Shown: positions 9,444-18,468 of the stretch, one piece after another | How positions within the stretch are numbered: position 1 is the first letter of the stretch | How the letters are laid out: each line of letters starts with the position of its first letter | Assembly: GCF_902804475.1 (NCBI RefSeq) | Contig: NZ_CADCSU010000065.1 | Span: 62,001-126,000, forward strand | DNA from: Flavobacterium bizetiae | GTDB lineage: Bacteria; Bacteroidota; Bacteroidia; Flavobacteriales; Flavobacteriaceae | DNA length: 64,000 nt | Reading direction: 5' to 3' | Made by a program: the position numbers and the translations under genes | The notes under the pieces: model-generated | Databases searched by the model: none | What the model was told of the DNA's origin: nothing | What the model saw: the letters and a program-made list of their open reading frames with translations, nothing else

Positions 9444-10961
9444 TTAGTAACCAGGATTATTCGGTTTTAAATTAGGATTGATGGCTAACTCAGTTCCTGG
9501 TAACGGAAATAAATAATCTTTTGCAGGATTAAAATTTGGATGTGGCTCAAAACCATTCGGACCAAAAACTTCAGGACCGTTTTTCAGTCTTTTGATATCG
9601 TACCATCTTATATATTCAAATGCGAGTTCTAATCTTCTTTCGTCGATAACCATTTTTCTGAAATCAGACTGAGATAATCCCGGTGTAACATTTGCAGGAA
9701 AAGAAACCAGTTTTCCGGCTTTGTTTCTGGCTCTGGCACGCACTCGGTTTACATAACCATCAGCTTCTGTAGTTCCCGGAGTAATTTCGTTTAATGCTTC
9801 GGCAGCTGTTAGCAAGACTTCGGCAAAACGCATCGTGATATAATTGTGTTGAGAAGTTCTTCCGTTGGCACCTGCTTTTCCCGGAAAACGGTAGTATTTT
9901 GCAATATGCGGACGTGGTGCTTTCTCATTATCACTCGAAGGAAAAATTTGTAATGCTCCGCCCGGACCGGTTTTCTTTCTGATAATAGTATCAAAACTTA
10001 CTGATCTTCTGTAATCTCTTTTGTCCCAATCGTTAAAAACTTTTAAAGAAGGAACGGCAACAGAAAACCCTTGTCCGTAGCTGTAACTGTCATCTTTTAA
10101 AGATCCTGTAAAAAATGCAGTATAATCCTGACCGTAATTTCCTGAAACTAAATTATTAAAGTCGATGGTAAATAAAGGTTCTTTTAGAGCCGCTGCTTTT
10201 GTAGCATTAAATAAATCCTGAAAATCAGCATCTAAACCTAAACCAAATTTTGCTTCGTTTGTAATTACATATTTAGATTCGTCGTAAGCTTTTTGGTAAT
10301 TACCTAAAGTTAGATAAACCGATGCCAGATATCCTGCAGCTGTACCTTTTCCGGGAACGGCTTTTACTTTTGGTTTGTCTTCCAGCCATTGTTTTGCAAA
10401 TTCTAAATCGGCAATAATTTTTGGGTATATATCAGCTTCTTTGGTTCTGCTTAATTTATCAACCTGAGCCACTTCGTTTACAGGGAAATCGATATACGGA
10501 ACATCGCCAAAAATACGTACCAAATGATAGTAAGCAAACGCTCTTGCAAAATAAGCCTGAGCAACAATAGCGTTTATTTTTGCAGGATCTCCCGGCGTTT
10601 TTTTAGCACCAGCTATCGCCTGATTTGCTGCGCCGATAATAATATACGATTGCGGCCAAAAGTTGGCTACAAGTGCGTTTGTATCGTTCATGTTCATGTC
10701 ATTTACATCGATACGTGCCGCCTGAGTAGTTCTGTCGCCAATATCGGCCATATCATCGCGCAACATAAGCGCGATTGTAAATTCTCTTCCCCAGTAATTA
10801 TTGTGAGCAATGTTAGCAAAAGCTCCGTTTACAGCAGCTTGCAAATCATCGGTATTATTAAAGAAGTTTTCAGGGCGAATAATTCCCACCGGATGTTCTT
10901 CCAGATCAGAACATCCAAAAGCGAATATTCCTAAGGCAAGAAAAGCTATATATTTTTTCAT
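9444..10961 (-). CDS. SusD/RagB-type glycan-binding lipoprotein
   Basis: A 505-residue protein with a lipoprotein signal (Cys17, FGCSD), then the SusD pattern: DDLQAAVNGAFANI at the start, TPR-like helices with AQAYFARAFAYYHLVRIFGDVPY, and the C-terminal FAEVLLTAAEALNEI, ERRLELAFEYIRWYDIKRL and FPLPGTELAINPNL blocks. It should sit on the outer surface, capping the SusC porin and binding the oligosaccharide. It follows SusC with a 16-bp gap, as expected for a co-transcribed pair. Confidence 0.95.
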   Translation of the reverse strand: MKKYIAFLALGIFAFGCSDLEEHPVGIIRPENFFNNTDDLQAAVNGAFANIAHNNYWGREFTIALMLRDDMADIGDRTTQAARIDVNDMNMNDTNALVANFWPQSYIIIGAANQAIAGAKKTPGDPAKINAIVAQAYFARAFAYYHLVRIFGDVPYIDFPVNEVAQVDKLSRTKEADIYPKIIADLEFAKQWLEDKPKVKAVPGKGTAAGYLASVYLTLGNYQKAYDESKYVITNEAKFGLGLDADFQDLFNATKAAALKEPLFTIDFNNLVSGNYGQDYTAFFTGSLKDDSYSYGQGFSVAVPSLKVFNDWDKRDYRRSVSFDTIIRKKTGPGGALQIFPSSDNEKAPRPHIAKYYRFPGKAGANGRTSQHNYITMRFAEVLLTAAEALNEITPGTTEADGYVNRVRARARNKAGKLVSFPANVTPGLSQSDFRKMVIDERRLELAFEYIRWYDIKRLKNGPEVFGPNGFEPHPNFNPAKDYLFPLPGTELAINPNLKPNNPGY

Positions 10962-10977
10962 AATAATATTTTTTAGA

Positions 10978-13900
10978 CTAAAATTTTAAATTGAAACCAA
11001 AAGTGAAAGTTCTTACGTTCGGGTAACTTCCGTAATCCAATCCTAAATTGGTATTACTTCTTGAGTTCGTATCATTTAAGTAATTTACCTCAGGGTCAGA
11101 ACCCGGATAATTGGTAATTGTCCATAAGTTTTGTGCACTGATGTAGAAACGAACTTTGCTCAATCCCATTTTCGAAACTACTTTATCATCTAAACTGTAT
11201 CCTATAGAAACGTTTTTTAGACGAATGTAACTTGCATCATAAACAAATCTTGAGGTAACTCTTTTCGTTCTTGCCGCATTTATAGGCACATTTGTATCAG
11301 TGTGAGTAGGTGTCCAGGCATCTAAAACTTCTGTAGTAGCATTGTTATTTCCTGAAGCCAGTTCCATCAAAGTATAATTTAAAATCTGATTGCCTTCTGA
11401 ACCCTGAAAGAAGATGTTCACATCAAAGTTTTTATACGTGAAATCATTATTAAATCCGAAGATGAAATCAGGATTTGGGTTTCCGATGATGGTTTTATCA
11501 TTAGAATCCAGTTTTCCGTCACCGTTTACATCTTTAAACTTTTCTCCTCCGGCAATAGTTTCAAAATTTCCGGGAAGAACTGCTTCTCCCTGCTGAATTA
11601 CACCATCATAAACAAACCCAAAGAAAGAACCCACCGGTTGCCCAACTCTTAAAATCTGAGAATCTGTAGCAAGGAAATGTCCAGGCGTAGAGTTGATTAA
11701 AAGATCTTTGTTATCTGCCAGTTTCAGGATTTTATTTTTGTTTGAAGAAATATTAAAATTAGTTGACCATGTAAAATCAGCGCCAATAAAGTTTTTAGTA
11801 TTAATACCCAATTCCCATCCTTTGTTTTCTAATTCTCCAACATTTTGAAGCTGAGTCGCGATTCCTGAAATTCCTGGTAACGGTCTGCTAAACAATAAAT
11901 CTTTGGTAATTGTTTTATAATAATCGGCTGTAATGCTGATTCTGTTATCGAATAAACCTAAATCAATACCGTAATCTTGTTGGTATGACGTTTCCCATTT
12001 CAAGTTAGGATTGTTTATTGCCGTAAGCTGCACCGCATTTACAATTACATCACCACTTACATCATAGACTTCGGCAAATTTAGAAAGCGTAGAGTAGGCA
12101 TCAATAGAAGGATTTCCGGTAGCACCATAACTCGCTCTCAATTTAAGATTAGAAACCGTTTTACTGTCTTTTAAGAAATTTTCTTTACCAATATTCCATC
12201 CAATTGCTCCAGAAGGAAAGGTTCCGTATTTGTAGTTTTCACTAAAGCTCGAAGAACCGTCACGACGTGCTGTAAACGTAAATAAATATTTATCGTCGTA
12301 ATCAAAATTCAACCTTCCAAAAGCTGATATTAATTCGGTTTCAGACAAACTTGATTCCGGTTTTAAATACACTGTTCCCGCACCTAAATTATGATACGAA
12401 TTGGTATTCGTTAAAAATCCTCTTGACGCAGCATACACACGTTCGTTTTTGTTTTTTTGATACGAATAACCTCCAAGAACCGTTAGAATTCCTTTGTCGA
12501 TAATTTCACGTTTAAACGTTAGATAGTTCTCTGAAAGAATCGAAGAAAATCTTGTATTGGTTACAGACGCTTCTCCTTTGATATTTTTTCCTGCAATTAA
12601 AGTCGACGGAATGTATCTTCCGGTTTGAGAATTATTATCCGTTAAACCTAAAGTCGTTTTAAAGTTCAAATCTTTGGTAATTTGGTACGAAGCAAAAAAG
12701 TTACTTCTGTTTACCGTTGAAACCGTTTCTAAAACATTTTCCATTGCCGTTGCATACGGGTTATCGATATCGTCCCCAATTGGAGCCGTTGTGGTAAAAC
12801 TTCCGTCAGCATTATAAATTCCTTTATCCGGCATAAATCGGTAAGCCGCTGCAATTACACCCGCTGCACCAGTTCCTCCGGCGCCAGTCTGGCTAATAAT
12901 TCCTTCTTTGTTTTGCTTGCTTTGAAACACGTTCAAACCTACTTTAAACTTATCTGTTAAATCAGCTTCAAGATTACTTACAATCGTGTATTTATCAATA
13001 CCTGAGTTTATTACAACTCCGTCCTGATTAAAGTAATTTCCTGAAACATAATATCTGATTTTATCAGAACCTCCTGAAAAAGACAATGAGGTATTCGAAA
13101 TCATTCCCTGACGATAAATAACATCTTGCCAGTCTGTATTTGCTCCTCCGGGAGTATGCGTTGTAAAACTTTTTCTGTAGGCTACAAACTGATCTCCATC
13201 TAATAAATCTAATTTGTTGTTTACCGATTGTACCGATGTTGAATTACTGAATTCGATAACTGGTTTTCCCGGTTTACCTTTTTTAGTGGTAACCATAATA
13301 ACCCCGTTTGAACCTCTTGATCCGTATATGGCTGTAGCCGAAGCATCTTTTAGAACCTCGACAGAGGCAATATCCTGAGGTGCCGGCATCGAAACTCCTG
13401 CAAAACCATCTACCACAATAAGAGCATCTCCACTTGCATTGATGGATGTTCCTCCACGAACCCTGATTTTTACCGGAGCACCTGGTTCACCACCATTATT
13501 AGATTGTACAGAAACCCCCGCTGCACGACCTTGCAAAGCTTGCTCAGCATTTAGAGTAGGGTATGCGGTAAGTTCTTTTGCCGTTACAGAAGAAACCGAA
13601 CCGGTAATGTCGCTCTTTTTACGGGTTCCGTAACCTACAACAATTACTTCGTCAAGATTTTTGGTATCTGGTTTAAGACTGATATTAACAACAGTTTTGT
13701 TTCCTAAAGGAACTTCGACTGTTTGATATCCTACATAGTTAAAAACTAAAACAGCATTTTTCTCTGAAACTATAACACTATAATTCCCATCCATATCCGC
13801 AGATCCTCCCACAGAAGTACCCTTGATATAAACATTTGCACCAGGAAGCCCAAGTAAGTCTTCGCTGGAAGTCACTTTTCCGGTGACTTTTCTTTCCTGT

Positions 13901-13980
13901 GCATTTACAACAACATTTACCAGTAAAAAAGTTACCAGCAAACACCATTTAAGCGATTTGAAATTTTGGTTTGTGAACAT
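10978..13980 (-). CDS. SusC/RagA-type TonB-dependent outer-membrane transporter
   Basis: 1000 residues. The signal peptide (about 1-27) is followed by a carboxypeptidase-D-like domain (about 30-110), the TonB plug (about 115-240, with the IYGSRGSNGVIMVTTKKG block typical of SusC) and a 22-strand type barrel ending FTFGFNLKF. There is no STN domain, so it should be controlled by the adjacent hybrid regulator and not by a sigma/anti-sigma pair. It imports oligosaccharides with the SusD encoded next to it. Upstream lie a TACATTTG box and the terminator of the regulator gene. Confidence 0.95.
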   Translation of the reverse strand: MFTNQNFKSLKWCLLVTFLLVNVVVNAQERKVTGKVTSSEDLLGLPGANVYIKGTSVGGSADMDGNYSVIVSEKNAVLVFNYVGYQTVEVPLGNKTVVNISLKPDTKNLDEVIVVGYGTRKKSDITGSVSSVTAKELTAYPTLNAEQALQGRAAGVSVQSNNGGEPGAPVKIRVRGGTSINASGDALIVVDGFAGVSMPAPQDIASVEVLKDASATAIYGSRGSNGVIMVTTKKGKPGKPVIEFSNSTSVQSVNNKLDLLDGDQFVAYRKSFTTHTPGGANTDWQDVIYRQGMISNTSLSFSGGSDKIRYYVSGNYFNQDGVVINSGIDKYTIVSNLEADLTDKFKVGLNVFQSKQNKEGIISQTGAGGTGAAGVIAAAYRFMPDKGIYNADGSFTTTAPIGDDIDNPYATAMENVLETVSTVNRSNFFASYQITKDLNFKTTLGLTDNNSQTGRYIPSTLIAGKNIKGEASVTNTRFSSILSENYLTFKREIIDKGILTVLGGYSYQKNKNERVYAASRGFLTNTNSYHNLGAGTVYLKPESSLSETELISAFGRLNFDYDDKYLFTFTARRDGSSSFSENYKYGTFPSGAIGWNIGKENFLKDSKTVSNLKLRASYGATGNPSIDAYSTLSKFAEVYDVSGDVIVNAVQLTAINNPNLKWETSYQQDYGIDLGLFDNRISITADYYKTITKDLLFSRPLPGISGIATQLQNVGELENKGWELGINTKNFIGADFTWSTNFNISSNKNKILKLADNKDLLINSTPGHFLATDSQILRVGQPVGSFFGFVYDGVIQQGEAVLPGNFETIAGGEKFKDVNGDGKLDSNDKTIIGNPNPDFIFGFNNDFTYKNFDVNIFFQGSEGNQILNYTLMELASGNNNATTEVLDAWTPTHTDTNVPINAARTKRVTSRFVYDASYIRLKNVSIGYSLDDKVVSKMGLSKVRFYISAQNLWTITNYPGSDPEVNYLNDTNSRSNTNLGLDYGSYPNVRTFTFGFNLKF

Positions 13981-14100
13981 TCATTTTGGTTTTTAAGTTA
14001 ATGTTAGATAAAGTAAAAAATCAATAAACTCATTCCGATTATTATTATCACAAATAGAATTTGCAGTAACACGAAATTTGTTTTCTTGATTTTCATATCG

Positions 14101-14135
14101 CAAATGTAGATTTCGCAAACGATATAGAAATACAA
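14101..14135 (-). promoter_or_regulatory. Candidate promoter of the susCD transcript
   Basis: On the minus strand TACATTTG (14101-14108) fits the flavobacterial -7 box TAnnTTTG, and a TTG lies 24 bp upstream (14133-14135), slightly longer than usual spacing. The upstream box overlaps the edge of the preceding gene's terminator. Confidence 0.4.
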
Positions 14136-14169
14136 AAAAGGGTATCTAAAAATACAGATACCCTTTTTT
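14134..14169 (-). terminator. Terminator of the hybrid regulator gene
   Basis: The 14-bp arms AAAAAAGGGTATCT and AGATACCCTTTTTT enclose an 8-nt loop, with a T-run on either strand. It separates the regulator gene from susC. Confidence 0.8.
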
Positions 14170-14191
14170 AAGTCTTAAAAACACTAGGATT

Positions 14192-17100
14192 TTACACTTC
14201 AACAGCAGATTTATAGAATTTATCTGAATATTGAGACGGCGTTTCTCCGTACTTTTTTTGAAAGCATTTACTAAAGTATTTCGGATTATTGAAACCTACT
14301 TTATAACTGATTTCTGAAACGTTTAATTTGTTTTGTTCTAATAATTGAGCGGCACGTTTTAACCTGATTTCATGAATGAATTCGTTTGGTGTAAAATTCG
14401 TCCAGGCTTTTATTTTTAAGAATAACATTGTACGGCTTACACCCAGTTCTGTACAGAAAAACGGAATATCGAATTGCTCGTTCGAAATGTTTTCTTCGAC
14501 AATTTTAAAAGCTTTTTTCAATAGATCTTCATCTAAAGAAGAAACGGTTATTTCTGACGGAATAAAATTATCCTCGCTTGAGAATTTGTTTTTTAAACGT
14601 TCTGTCGAATTCAGTAAGTTTTTAACGCGAAGTTTAAATTCAATTAAATTGAATGGTTTACTAATATAATCATCCGCGCCACTTTCTAAACCTTCAAATT
14701 TATATACCAATGATGTTCTCGAGGTTAAAAGAATAACCGGAATATGACTGGTTTTTAGATTTTCTTTGATTTTAGAACAAAGTTCCGTTCCTACCATTTC
14801 AGGCATAATTACATCGCTTATAATTAAATTAGGAACGTGCTGAAGCGCTTTTTCAAAAGCAACTTTTCCGTTTTCGGCTTCAATAATATTATAATCTTCT
14901 TTGAGCAGATTTTTCATGAACGAACGTAAAACCTTGTGATCTTCGACAATCAGGATCGTTTGTTTTTCGTCGTTTACTACAAAATCATCAATATCTTCAG
15001 GTTCTGCTATTTCAGTTTTTTCTAATTGAGCCGCATATTGATCGATATCATCGCTGATTTTAAAATCGGTAATAATTTCATTGTCTAAAAGATGCGTTCT
15101 GCCTAGCGGAAGCGTTACTTTAAAAACCACACCCTGAGTTTCTTTATTCGTTACTTCAATATCTCCTTTGTGCAGTTTTACGATGTTTTTTACAATCGAA
15201 AGTCCAATTCCGGTTCCTTTATTATAATTTTTCTGAACGTTGTTGTGCATCGGAACTTCAAAAAATAAATCAAAAATTTTATCGATATGCTGTGGCGCAA
15301 TTCCAACTCCGGAATCTTCTACAGCGATAAAAAGATTTTCATTATCGTGCGAAATTTTCAAATGAATAGTTCCGCCTTTTGGAGTATATCTAAAAGCATT
15401 CGAAATTAAATTATAAAAAACACGCTCGAGTTTATAACGATCAAAATAGACCAGAATTTCCTCTTCAGAGGATTCAAAAGTATACGTATAACCGCCATCT
15501 TTGGCATATTCGATAAAAGACAAAAAGATTTCTTTGGTGAACTTTACAATATTTCCTTCAGCAGATTCCAGCGTTACCTGATGATTTTCTAATTTTCTAA
15601 AATCCATCAGACGATTAATTAAACTCAAAAGATGATTGGCACTTCCTTCAATGACCAATAACTTTTTATACATTTCGTTGGTACCATTATAATTAGCCAG
15701 AATTTGCTGTAAAGGCCCTAATATAAGCGTTAACGGCGTTCTGAATTCGTGTGAGATATTGGTAAAGAAATCCAGTTTTGCAATATTGTTTTCTTCAATA
15801 CGTTTGGTTTCCAGATACTCTAATTCCAGTTTTTGTTTCAGTCTGGCTTTCGATTTCATGATCCAGATTAAACCGTATAATCCCAAACCAATTATGATTC
15901 CGTACAATAAAAACGCCCAAATACTGCGCCACGGAGCAGGTTTTACAATCACCGTTAAGGTTGTGGGAACTTTGTTCCAAACGCCGTCATTATTGGCACC
16001 ACGAACTTCAAAAGTATAAGTTCCCGGGTTCTGAATTGCAAACATAGCCTCCGTATTTTTGGTAAGCGTCCAGTTGTTTTCCAGTCCGGTTAAACGGTAG
16101 CTGTATTGATTTTTTTTGGATCTGATATAATTAGGAATCGCAAAATTAATCGAGAAATTAGCCTTGTCATAATCCAAAGTAATGGTTTTGGTATAACCAA
16201 TACCTTTTTCTAAAATACCTAATGAATCATTTGGGTTTGTAGTTTCATTTTTGATTTTTAAATCAGTAATCAAAACCTGCGGAGCATCTTTATTGATGAA
16301 GATTTTTCTCGTATCAAAATAAGTTGCGCCAGAAGGGCTTCCAAAATAAAATCTATTAGCATCCAGTTTTAAAGCCGCATTATCATTAAATTCATTATTT
16401 ACAATACCATCTTTTTGATCATAATTGATGGCTGTTTTTAGGATCGTATTGTATTTTATAATTCCCTGATTGGTACTAATCCATAAATTTTTATTATCAT
16501 CTTCAAGAATGGAGTGGATGGCTGTAATAACCGTATTTCTAATTTTTAGGTTAATTCTGTTGAATTTCTTTCCGTCAAAATAATGCAATCCTTTTGCTTT
16601 TGTTCCTACCCAGATTTTATTTTGCGAGTCCTGAAATAAGGTCAAAATATCATCTCCGGATAAAGTAACATCATCATAAAAAAAGTGTTTAACAGCGTAT
16701 TTATTCGATTGAAAATTTTGAAGACTAATAAGATTCAGTCCGCTTAGTGTTCCCACCCAAAGTCTTTTTTGTTTGTCGACTAAAACCGTTCGAACATAAT
16801 TATTGCTCAGATAATTTGGTTTGGTATTTTCATTTCTAATAAATTGAAAAGCTTTAGAAACAGTATTATAACGAATTAATCCTTTGCTAAAAGTACCCAT
16901 CCACAATACATCATTCCCTTCTGTTTTGATAGAATAAACCCCAACATCTTTTAACGAATCTTTTAATTGAGGAGAAATCCGATCGTTTTCAAAATTCTTA
17001 GTGAGTGTATTATAAGCCGAAATTCCTTTAGAAAAAGTTCCCATCCATAAAATATTGTTCTCTGCATACCACATCGATTTAATATCATTTATGGGCGTTT

Positions 17101-18295
17101 GTCCCGTTTTGTTGCTGATGTAACTCGTAGCTTCTGTATTTTTATTATAAACAGTAACACCGCCACCTTCTGTACCAAAATAAATATTCTGCTTTTTGTC
17201 GGTCACAATTGCACTCACGACATCATAACTCATCGGAATCTTTTTCGAATTCTGATCGTAATTGAAGAAATTCGCATTAGAAATATCCCACATATTTACG
17301 CCTTTGTAATAACAGCCCACCCAAACAGAACCTTTTTTGTCGACAAAAATCGATTTTACCTTTTCGATTCCGCTGCTATGAGAATTATTACTATTGTTAT
17401 TATTTATCTTTTGAATACTCTTGTCTTCTCCTAAAACATAAATTCCGTCATAAGCACCAATCCAGATTGAGCCTTTACGATCAATAGCCAAAGCACGGAT
17501 TTCATTGTTAATTTCCTTAGATTTTTCGTTAGGTAAAAACGAAACAAAGTTATTTTTTGATGGATCAAATTTTAAAAGCCCTTTGTTTTTTGTTCCAATC
17601 CAGATATTGTTAAAACGGTCTTCAACTACTGCTGATACATTGAGCAAATCAGTATTGTTTATCGGATAATTTTTAAAAGTAAATTTTCCGTTTTTTCTGC
17701 TCGTTAAGAGGCATAATCCTTTTGTTGTTCCAATCCAGATCTGACCTTTTTTGGTTTTTAAAATGCTAATAATATTATTACTAGGAAGCGTTGCATTGTC
17801 CTGAGAAGAGTGATAAGCAGAAGCAAACTGTTTTGTTTTTTTATTATAAACAGTTAAGCCTTTTGAAGTTCCAAACCACATTTCATCTCCAATTTGCCTG
17901 ATGCACCAAATAGTATTACTATTTATAGTATGATTGATTTTATCATGCAAATATCGATTGAAAGTATTGGTAACCGGATCATAACAATTCAGTCCGTTAT
18001 AAGTTCCAATCCATAATTTTCCGGACTCATCTTCTTCAATAGATAAAATGTCGTTACTGATAGAAGTTTTGTTGGTCACATCGTTTCTGTAAATAGTGAA
18101 ACGGCTACCGTCGTATTTATTAAGTCCGTCGCGCGTACCAAACCACATTTGTCCAAATTTATCCTGATGTATGGCAATAACAGAGTTCTGCGAAAGTCCG
18201 TCAGTGGTTGAGATATTTTTAAGGCGGTATTTATTTTGGGAAAATATATTTCCTGAGATAAAAAGAATTGCAAGAAGAGCTATTTTATACTTCAT
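14192..18295 (-). CDS. Hybrid two-component system regulator (sensor kinase + receiver + AraC HTH)
   Basis: 1367 residues: a signal peptide (about 1-19), then about 14 propeller blades marked by repeated W(I/F/V)GT motifs, a Y_Y_Y domain (about 690-775), a membrane segment (about 785-806), HisKA with H849 in NISHEFRTPL, an HATPase domain (about 950-1065), a receiver with D1161 in LIISDVIMPEM, and a C-terminal AraC DNA-binding domain (about 1258-1362). Family knowledge: the periplasmic propeller binds an oligosaccharide from the target polymer and the one-chain phosphorelay turns on the neighbouring SusCD and enzyme genes. Its place directly before susC marks it as the local inducer. All kinase and receiver motifs are intact. 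Confidence 0.95.
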   Translation of the reverse strand: MKYKIALLAILFISGNIFSQNKYRLKNISTTDGLSQNSVIAIHQDKFGQMWFGTRDGLNKYDGSRFTIYRNDVTNKTSISNDILSIEEDESGKLWIGTYNGLNCYDPVTNTFNRYLHDKINHTINSNTIWCIRQIGDEMWFGTSKGLTVYNKKTKQFASAYHSSQDNATLPSNNIISILKTKKGQIWIGTTKGLCLLTSRKNGKFTFKNYPINNTDLLNVSAVVEDRFNNIWIGTKNKGLLKFDPSKNNFVSFLPNEKSKEINNEIRALAIDRKGSIWIGAYDGIYVLGEDKSIQKINNNNSNNSHSSGIEKVKSIFVDKKGSVWVGCYYKGVNMWDISNANFFNYDQNSKKIPMSYDVVSAIVTDKKQNIYFGTEGGGVTVYNKNTEATSYISNKTGQTPINDIKSMWYAENNILWMGTFSKGISAYNTLTKNFENDRISPQLKDSLKDVGVYSIKTEGNDVLWMGTFSKGLIRYNTVSKAFQFIRNENTKPNYLSNNYVRTVLVDKQKRLWVGTLSGLNLISLQNFQSNKYAVKHFFYDDVTLSGDDILTLFQDSQNKIWVGTKAKGLHYFDGKKFNRINLKIRNTVITAIHSILEDDNKNLWISTNQGIIKYNTILKTAINYDQKDGIVNNEFNDNAALKLDANRFYFGSPSGATYFDTRKIFINKDAPQVLITDLKIKNETTNPNDSLGILEKGIGYTKTITLDYDKANFSINFAIPNYIRSKKNQYSYRLTGLENNWTLTKNTEAMFAIQNPGTYTFEVRGANNDGVWNKVPTTLTVIVKPAPWRSIWAFLLYGIIIGLGLYGLIWIMKSKARLKQKLELEYLETKRIEENNIAKLDFFTNISHEFRTPLTLILGPLQQILANYNGTNEMYKKLLVIEGSANHLLSLINRLMDFRKLENHQVTLESAEGNIVKFTKEIFLSFIEYAKDGGYTYTFESSEEEILVYFDRYKLERVFYNLISNAFRYTPKGGTIHLKISHDNENLFIAVEDSGVGIAPQHIDKIFDLFFEVPMHNNVQKNYNKGTGIGLSIVKNIVKLHKGDIEVTNKETQGVVFKVTLPLGRTHLLDNEIITDFKISDDIDQYAAQLEKTEIAEPEDIDDFVVNDEKQTILIVEDHKVLRSFMKNLLKEDYNIIEAENGKVAFEKALQHVPNLIISDVIMPEMVGTELCSKIKENLKTSHIPVILLTSRTSLVYKFEGLESGADDYISKPFNLIEFKLRVKNLLNSTERLKNKFSSEDNFIPSEITVSSLDEDLLKKAFKIVEENISNEQFDIPFFCTELGVSRTMLFLKIKAWTNFTPNEFIHEIRLKRAAQLLEQNKLNVSEISYKVGFNNPKYFSKCFQKKYGETPSQYSDKFYKSAVEV

Positions 18296-18323
18296 GGCAT
18301 TGAAATTTTAGTAAAGAATTCTG

Positions 18324-18465
18324 TTTTGCCACAGATTAAAATGATTAACTAAATAAGTTTAAAAAAATAGCCACGAATTCACGAATGATTGCGCATAATT
18401 AATTAAAAATAATTCGTGAATTCGTGGCGAAAAAATCTTTTTAATCCTTTTAATCTGTGGCAAAA
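18324..18465. repeat. Two nested perfect inverted repeats
   Basis: The outer arms (18324-18341 and 18448-18465) are 18 bp, TTTTGCCACAGATTAAAA and its complement. The inner arms (18370-18386 and 18412-18428) are 17 bp, GCCACGAATTCACGAAT and its complement. Together they span nearly the whole spacer between the beta-helix gene and the regulator gene. Confidence 0.8.
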
Positions 18466-18468
18466 AAA

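Noticed and set aside
10524-10934. 136-residue open frame antisense to SusD
   Set aside because: It lies fully inside a well-supported gene and its composition is that of a shadow frame.
17099-17434. 111-residue open frame antisense to the hybrid regulator
   Set aside because: Shadow of the coding strand; the repeated propeller codons explain the open frame.
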